This document shows, piece after piece, positions 37,443 through 40,712 of a stretch of DNA of 40,712 nucleotides. Position 1 is the first letter of the stretch, and every line of letters starts with the position of its first letter. The DNA is taken from positions 1-40,712 of the forward strand of contig JACQCJ010000058.1 of NCBI GenBank assembly GCA_016201685.1, given 5' to 3'. The DNA comes from Candidatus Peregrinibacteria bacterium. GTDB lineage: Bacteria; Patescibacteriota; Gracilibacteria; Peribacterales; Peribacteraceae. Below the pieces are notes generated by a model. That model was not told the origin of the DNA. It worked only from the letters and a program-made list of their open reading frames with translations, and searched no databases. The translations under genes were made by a program, and so were the position numbers.

Positions 37443-37853
37443 TCATGGAAGAAGCTTCAATGCTTTCTTGTTCGCGAGTCGGTACACGGTGAAATCCCGG
37501 CGATCCAGGGTGAACACTATATCGATCTTCTCACGCTCGGCGAGGTAGACAAGGCAGGCGTCGGCCAGTTGCACTCCTTGATCCGCATACTGCGTAAAGA
37601 ACGTCGAGAGCCACGACATGGCGGATGCATCGAGCGGAAGAAGCTGGAACAGTCCAACCTCAAACCCGTCGAGCAACCGCTGCACGGCCGCCAGATCCGT
37701 ACGCAGCAACCATGCCGCCTCCGTGATGACCGGCCAACAGGTGAGGAGTGGAGGCGAAAGCTTGCGGAGTTGCTCGACACATGCGGTGTGGTGAGCATCC
37801 CGCTGCGAGAGAATGGCAACCAACGGCCCCGTATCGACAAGGACCCGGCTCAT
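37443..37853 (-). CDS. PIN-domain toxin (VapC-like)
   Basis: 136 residues. The PIN RNase acidic residues are in VLVDTGPLVAIL (Asp near 7), VITEAAWLL (Glu), VQLADACLVYLAE (Asp) and FTLDRRDF (Asp). The gene overlaps the antitoxin stop by ATGA (37850-37853). These toxins cut tRNA or rRNA. The motif set looks complete, so the toxin should be active. Confidence 0.88.
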   Translation of the reverse strand: MSRVLVDTGPLVAILSQRDAHHTACVEQLRKLSPPLLTCWPVITEAAWLLRTDLAAVQRLLDGFEVGLFQLLPLDASAMSWLSTFFTQYADQGVQLADACLVYLAEREKIDIVFTLDRRDFTVYRLANKKALKLLP

Positions 37854-38095
37854 GATTGGCCGAAGCCATCGAGATGCTTCTGGTTCGTGCTGAGATCGCT
37901 CGGGCCGCTTTTCATGGCCTCGATGAGCCCGGCTTTCCGCGCCAAAGCGTAGCAGCTACGGGTGGTGGTGCGAGCGGTCCGATGAGGGGTTGGCGAGACA
38001 GTCACCTGTACCCGCTCATGCTCGCGCAGCTTGAGCGGCTGCAATGGACGGAGTACGCCCTGCTCGTAGACGGCTTGGAGAGTCTTCGGATTCAT
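37850..38095 (-). CDS. Antitoxin of the DUF104/AF2212 type
   Basis: 81 residues. The start LQAVYEQGVLRPLQPLKLREHERVQVTV is the family signature (VYE-x-GVLRPL-x-PL-x-L-x-E-x-x-x-V-x-V). The C-terminal part probably binds the PIN toxin. The ATG at 38095 is 6 nt after a TAGAAT box. Confidence 0.85.
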   Translation of the reverse strand: MNPKTLQAVYEQGVLRPLQPLKLREHERVQVTVSPTPHRTARTTTRSCYALARKAGLIEAMKSGPSDLSTNQKHLDGFGQS

Positions 38096-38101
38096 GCCTC
38101 T

Positions 38102-38107
38102 ATTCTA
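38102..38107 (-). promoter_or_regulatory. Antitoxin -10 box, leaderless
   Basis: Minus-strand TAGAAT, 6 nt, ATG at 38095. Confidence 0.5.
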
Positions 38108-38198
38108 CAACACAATACTCTGGCATCCCACTCATTCCCGAGCAAAAAGCTCATATCTCAGGCCTCCTCGTACCACAGCACAGATCTCTCTTTCCGCT

Positions 38199-38412
38199 TC
38201 CAAATTATGCTAATTTTGTGTTATAATGCTATTTGGATCTTTGACATCACATTCACCTCTACAGATCTCTTTTCGCGAAACGCGGACGAGTCTTTCTGGC
38301 ACGTTGCCAGTCGGATAAACCCGCTTCACAGTTACTCCATGAGCACCTTCTTTTGAAGTCACGCCTGTGGGGGACGTGATGACGAAAGGAGATCTTGTGG
38401 AGGGAGGTATCT
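38199..38412 (+). promoter_or_regulatory. Extended -10 promoter and about 180-nt structured leader
   Basis: TGTTATAAT (38219-38227) is a perfect extended -10; TTCCAA at 38198-38203 is a weak -35. The transcript would start near 38234 and carry about 180 nt before the ATG at 38413. The leader contains a perfect hairpin CTGGCA-CGT-TGCCAG (38296-38310), a second one (TCACG 38359-38363 with CGTGA 38375-38379), and the ribosome binding site GGAGG (38403-38407). Confidence 0.6.
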
Positions 38413-38829
38413 ATGAACAGTTTTGTTCGGGTGGCAGCGACCCTTATCGCTGTGTTCGTTTGTGCACAGAATCTGCAGGCTGAATCGATCGCTGCGTCCT
38501 ACTCTGGCAGTACTGGCAAGGTGACCGTCGCGTTCGACGACAGCTCGGAGACTACGGTTTCCATCACGGTGAACGGCACGATTACGGGCTTCAGTACCGA
38601 CAAGGAATCGAAGCTCGAGCCGAAGTGGACCTCGGTCAAGAATTACTTCACGGCCTCCGGTCGGACCTGGAAGGCCTACGGCCCTCTGGCCTCCGAAAAG
38701 CCGCTCGAGGTCTGCGGGCACTATTTCCACTTCACGGTGCTCCGGGCCAACGGTTCGACGTACAACGTGCCGGGCTTCTACAATGGATCATTCCTCGCGA
38801 TTGATCCGAAGAAGTTGCCCAAGAACTAG
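38413..38829 (+). CDS. Small secreted protein with leader and ribosome binding site
   Basis: 138 residues. A signal peptide (MNSFVRVAATLIAVFVCAQN, cleavage after LQA) precedes a beta-rich domain with Tyr/Thr/Ser strands (VTVAFDDSSETTVSITVNG, EPKWTSVKNYFTASG, HYFHFTVLRANGSTYNV). One Cys remains in the mature part. No family recognised. In contrast to most genes here it has a long leader and a perfect GGAGG 5 nt before the ATG, and its codons favour C/G endings (CTCGAG, CGGGCC), so it may be of foreign origin. Confidence 0.7.
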   Translation: MNSFVRVAATLIAVFVCAQNLQAESIAASYSGSTGKVTVAFDDSSETTVSITVNGTITGFSTDKESKLEPKWTSVKNYFTASGRTWKAYGPLASEKPLEVCGHYFHFTVLRANGSTYNVPGFYNGSFLAIDPKKLPKN

Positions 38830-38847
38830 CTGTCAACTTTCCCCCAC

Positions 38848-38887
38848 AAAAAATCCCTCATCCACTACTCAGTGGCATGGGGGATTT
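38848..38887 (-). terminator. Intrinsic terminator of the minus-strand unknown gene
   Basis: On the minus strand AAATCCC...GGGATTT with the inner CCACT/AGTGG forms a hairpin followed by TTTTTT (38853-38848). It overlaps the stop codon at 38886-38888. Confidence 0.7.
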
Positions 38888-39722
38888 AGAAGCGATCATT
38901 ATCAATTCGCTGAACTCCGTCGTCCGGAAGCGGCCCAAATATATCATCCAAATTGCGATCAGCAACAATACTATCACTGGCTGGTTGACGCTGGGGAGGC
39001 GTTGGAGTCGGTCTTACTGGCGCCGGCTCCGTTTGATTCGGCTGTTCAGGAAGTTCCGTGCGCGGAGGGCGTCCAGCTCCCATCTGTTCAAGCAGTGCCA
39101 GACGCTCATTCTGCTCGCGTTCCAGCTCCGCTTGATGCTGCTGCTGCTCCAATGCAATGATCCGCGCCATCTGCTCATCGTCCACGACGTGCTCTTCGCC
39201 TTGAGAATCGATTACGAAACTGTTGCTGCCTTCCATGGGTATGGACACCCCGTCTTCGTCTTCATCGTGTGCATGCAATTCATAGATCCCCACGGTGCCG
39301 TCGCCGTGCTCGATGCGAACGGTGGCGTAATGACCGTGTTCGACGGGAAAATCAAATTCGTGACCGTCGAAATGCAACACGTCGTCTTCATCATCCCATT
39401 CGATTCCCGCGGCGTTGCGCATGCCAAATCTGCCGCCCAGCCGCTCAACGTTTGGCCGGAGATTCGGCGTGAAATCATGGATGCCGGCGACGAAGCGACT
39501 GACGATGCCATGGATGGAGTCGCTCAATCCCCTGCCGACATTCGTCACTTCGCGGCGGGTCTCGGGCGATTGCGTCTGCCACACATCCTTCATGCGCTTC
39601 TCGAAATCGTGCATGATCTTCGAGAAGTTTCCAAATTCCGGAAGTTGCGGCAAGCCCTCGGGGCCTTTCTCGAACGATTGCCGGGCGAGGAGACGGTGTT
39701 CGGAGTGGAAGTGGATGTGCAT
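38886..39722 (-). CDS. Unknown acidic and Pro/Gln-rich protein, 278 aa
   Basis: No signal peptide or membrane helix. Residues 20-95 are helical (FGNFSKIMHDFEKRMKDVWQ). Residues 105-185 hold a beta-rich acidic domain (WDDEDDVLHFDGHEFDFPVE, YATVRIEHGDGTVGIYELHAHDEDEDG, SFVIDSQGEEHVVDDEQM). A Gln/Glu coiled-coil segment (ALEQQQHQAELEREQNERLALLEQ) follows, then a Pro-rich tail with NLDDIFGPLPDD. The function is unknown. The upstream 73-residue gene ends 27 nt away, and both share direction. Confidence 0.6.
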   Translation of the reverse strand: MHIHFHSEHRLLARQSFEKGPEGLPQLPEFGNFSKIMHDFEKRMKDVWQTQSPETRREVTNVGRGLSDSIHGIVSRFVAGIHDFTPNLRPNVERLGGRFGMRNAAGIEWDDEDDVLHFDGHEFDFPVEHGHYATVRIEHGDGTVGIYELHAHDEDEDGVSIPMEGSNSFVIDSQGEEHVVDDEQMARIIALEQQQHQAELEREQNERLALLEQMGAGRPPRTELPEQPNQTEPAPVRPTPTPPQRQPASDSIVADRNLDDIFGPLPDDGVQRIDNDRF

Positions 39723-39749
39723 GGTTTGTGTGGGAAACGGAGAAACCGA

Positions 39750-39971
39750 TCAGGCGGCTTTGGACGACGTGCGCACGGCGATGGCTTCGACGGTGCTGCG
39801 CGCCTGCGAGACTGCTTCTTTGGCGCCCTCGTACGCCACATGCAACTGCGCCGAAATACCGTCGCGGGCACCGGGGCTGAGCGACTGCGCGATGGAGAGG
39901 AGGTACTGGATGAGCGCTTTGGGCAAAAACGTCGAGGAGATCACCTGGGCATGGAAGTCGGCGAGAGTCAT
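39750..39971 (-). CDS. Small helical protein, 73 aa
   Basis: Predicted mostly alpha-helical (FLPKALIQYLLSIAQSLSP, HVAYEGAKEAVSQARSTVEAIAV). No motif recognised. It begins the operon with the 278-residue gene. A TATACT box lies 24 nt before the ATG; an in-frame ATC lies 9 nt after that box. Confidence 0.5.
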   Translation of the reverse strand: MTLADFHAQVISSTFLPKALIQYLLSIAQSLSPGARDGISAQLHVAYEGAKEAVSQARSTVEAIAVRTSSKAA

Positions 39972-40051
39972 AGGTGCGGTGTGGATGTTGCTCCCAGTAT
40001 AGCAAAAAAGCGGTTGGAGGGGAATGGGGGAATGTGTGTTGTTTTTGTTCT

Positions 40052-40281
40052 GTAGGTGACCTCACCCCCTGCCCCTCTCCTTTTCTTGGGTTGTCCTTTT
40101 TTCGGGAATGAAAGATATTCTTGAAGATTCAGAGGAAGGGGGGTGTTTTGTTTGTGTTGTATGGAAGCAAAAACATACAAAACATTCCCCTCTCCAGCTC
40201 TTCGAAAAGAGTATCACTTCCTCCATTTTCGGCACAATCAATCCTAAAGGCTGGAGAGGGGTTAGAGGTGAGGTCACCTAC
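40052..40281. repeat. MITE-like inverted-repeat element
   Basis: The terminal arms GTAGGTGACCTCACC (40052-40066) and GGTGAGGTCACCTAC (40267-40281) are perfect 15-bp complements. A second pair, CCCCTCTCC (40072-40080) and GGAGAGGGG (40253-40261), is also perfect. CCCCTCTCCAG at 40187-40197 competes for the same partner, so two folds are possible. No coding capacity is seen. Left (39972-40051) and right (40282-40363) of it nothing but AT-rich sequence is found, with AATCAA-type 7-nt units on the right. Confidence 0.75.
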
Positions 40282-40351
40282 AAAACAACAAACAAAAATC
40301 AATCAAAAATCAATAACCTCGAGATGATTGGATCCCTCCCTGCCCTCCTCT

Positions 40352-40357
40352 ACGCTA
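40352..40357 (+). promoter_or_regulatory. Possible -10 box of the FemAB-like gene
   Basis: TACGCT, about 6 nt, ATG at 40364. Weak match, listed because the spacing follows the window's pattern. Confidence 0.3.
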
Positions 40358-40363
40358 TCTGCA

Positions 40364-40712
40364 ATGACAGTCTCCGCAGCCACCAATGCCCACGAGTGGG
40401 ACGCCTTCCTCATCGGTCAGCGTTTCCGCCCGTTCCTCCAGAGCTGGACAATGGGCGAAGTGTATCGGGAGATCGGCCAGGAACCGGTTCGCCTGGAGGT
40501 TCGAGAAAACGGGAGGATCGTCGGCATCTGCTTCGGGCATGTTGTTCCCGCTAAGCGAGGAAAACATTTGGCCATTCCCTATGGACCAATTTGCGAAGGG
40601 CGAATTGCGAAGGGCGAATTGGACATTGATTCGCAACTCGCAACTCGCAACTCGCAATTCTTCCCATGGATTGATTCTTTGAAAGAAATTGCCAAAGCAC
40701 ATCGCTGTTCCT
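40364..40712 (+). CDS. FemAB-family aminoacyltransferase, N-terminal part, with in-frame repeat
   Basis: 116 residues are visible and the gene runs off the window. The frame was read by hand from the ATG at 40364: HEWDAFLIGQRFRPFLQSW, then GEVYREIGQEPVRLEVREN, RIVGICFGHVVPAKRGKHLA, IPYGPICE, which is the start of FemX/FemAB proteins that attach amino acids to lipid II or other cell-wall peptides from aminoacyl-tRNA. Then 7-nt repeat units are translated (RIAKGELDIDSQLATRNSQ), after which homology resumes with WIDSLKEIAKAHRCS. The repeat has kept the frame open. Confidence 0.75.
   Translation, partial: MTVSAATNAHEWDAFLIGQRFRPFLQSWTMGEVYREIGQEPVRLEVRENGRIVGICFGHVVPAKRGKHLAIPYGPICEGRIAKGELDIDSQLATRNSQFFPWIDSLKEIAKAHRCS
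40588..40665. repeat. 7-nt-period inverted array inside the FemAB-like gene
   Basis: Left units GCGAAGG, GCGAATT, GCGAAGG, GCGAATT; loop GGACATTGAT; right units TCGCAAC (three times) and TCGCAAT. The arms are complementary in type. The array is entirely inside the reading frame. Confidence 0.85.

Noticed and set aside
12455..40665. The short repeats as a CRISPR array
   Set aside because: Units are 7 nt, directly adjacent and degenerate, without spacers of constant length, and no cas genes are present.
1..40712. Recoding of UGA, as in some Patescibacteria lineages
   Set aside because: Several complete genes end at TGA (for example at 14088, 36569 and 37412) and no conserved gene needs TGA to be read as Gly.

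Overview
This window most likely comes from a Patescibacteria (CPR) genome, possibly of the Peregrinibacteria/Peribacteria type. That is inferred from gene content and style, with no database search. The signs are many small membrane and zinc-ribbon proteins of unknown function, a lone VirB6-like secretion protein, HEPN/nucleotidyltransferase pairs, a FemAB-type ligase, a membrane-anchored Mur ligase, very short intergenic distances, and many genes whose -10 box lies only 6-8 nt before the start codon. TAA, TAG and TGA all act as stops, so the code looks standard.

Layout. 1-390: the tail of an IS630-like transposase next to a decapitated gene with a strong promoter and ribosome binding site. 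391-3486: a DUF2156 acyltransferase-like gene, a long unknown gene and a small membrane protein. 3511-7026: a 3.3 kb segment with a 5'-truncated sodium/solute symporter and a Cys-rich zinc-ribbon protein, flanked by 104-bp direct repeats that carry the 3' end of tRNA-Pro. 7103-18282: enolase, a VirB6-like operon, a winged-helix regulator, L19 fused in frame to a pyruvyl-transferase-like protein, peroxiredoxin, RarA, a membrane protein, HepT/MntA (HepT has a premature stop) and a TsaE-HD fusion. 18328-26373: an M23 peptidase, a frameshifted PH-like gene, a YqfO-like protein, a WecA-type transferase, phosphoglycerate kinase, a large anchored protein, a doubly frameshifted zinc-ribbon gene and a SanA-like protein. 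26374-28139: a Xer recombinase with a candidate dif site at its start codon, followed by debris containing extra copies of its own 3' end. 28140-30720: a His-rich exported protein, a CuA-type cupredoxin lipoprotein, a membrane protein, tRNA-Met and a GIY-YIG protein. 30785-38095: an ATP-grasp-like protein, a HEPN/MNT pair, an alpha/beta hydrolase, a Mur ligase, a DegT aminotransferase, a NYN protein, a duplicated aminotransferase tail and a PIN toxin/antitoxin pair. 38199-40712: a small secreted protein behind a long structured leader, two unknown genes, a large inverted-repeat element and the start of a FemAB-family gene.

Functionally, the chromosomal core covers lower glycolysis (eno, pgk), envelope building (WecA-like, Mur ligase, FemAB, M23, CsaB-like, DegT), translation (L19, TsaE, two tRNAs) and recombination or repair (RarA, Xer).

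The most unusual feature is repeats. (1) Short palindromes share a core like CCCTTCGACnnGCTCAGGG inside outer stems that differ by locus. (2) Several unrelated tandem arrays all have a 7-nt period and are often arranged as inverted arms. (3) Ends of genes are duplicated beside such palindromes or around cargo (tRNA-Pro, eno, xer, DegT). Two repeat copies lie in frame inside coding regions (DegT aminotransferase and FemAB). Together these suggest an active hairpin or repeat element that remodels gene ends; this is a hypothesis.
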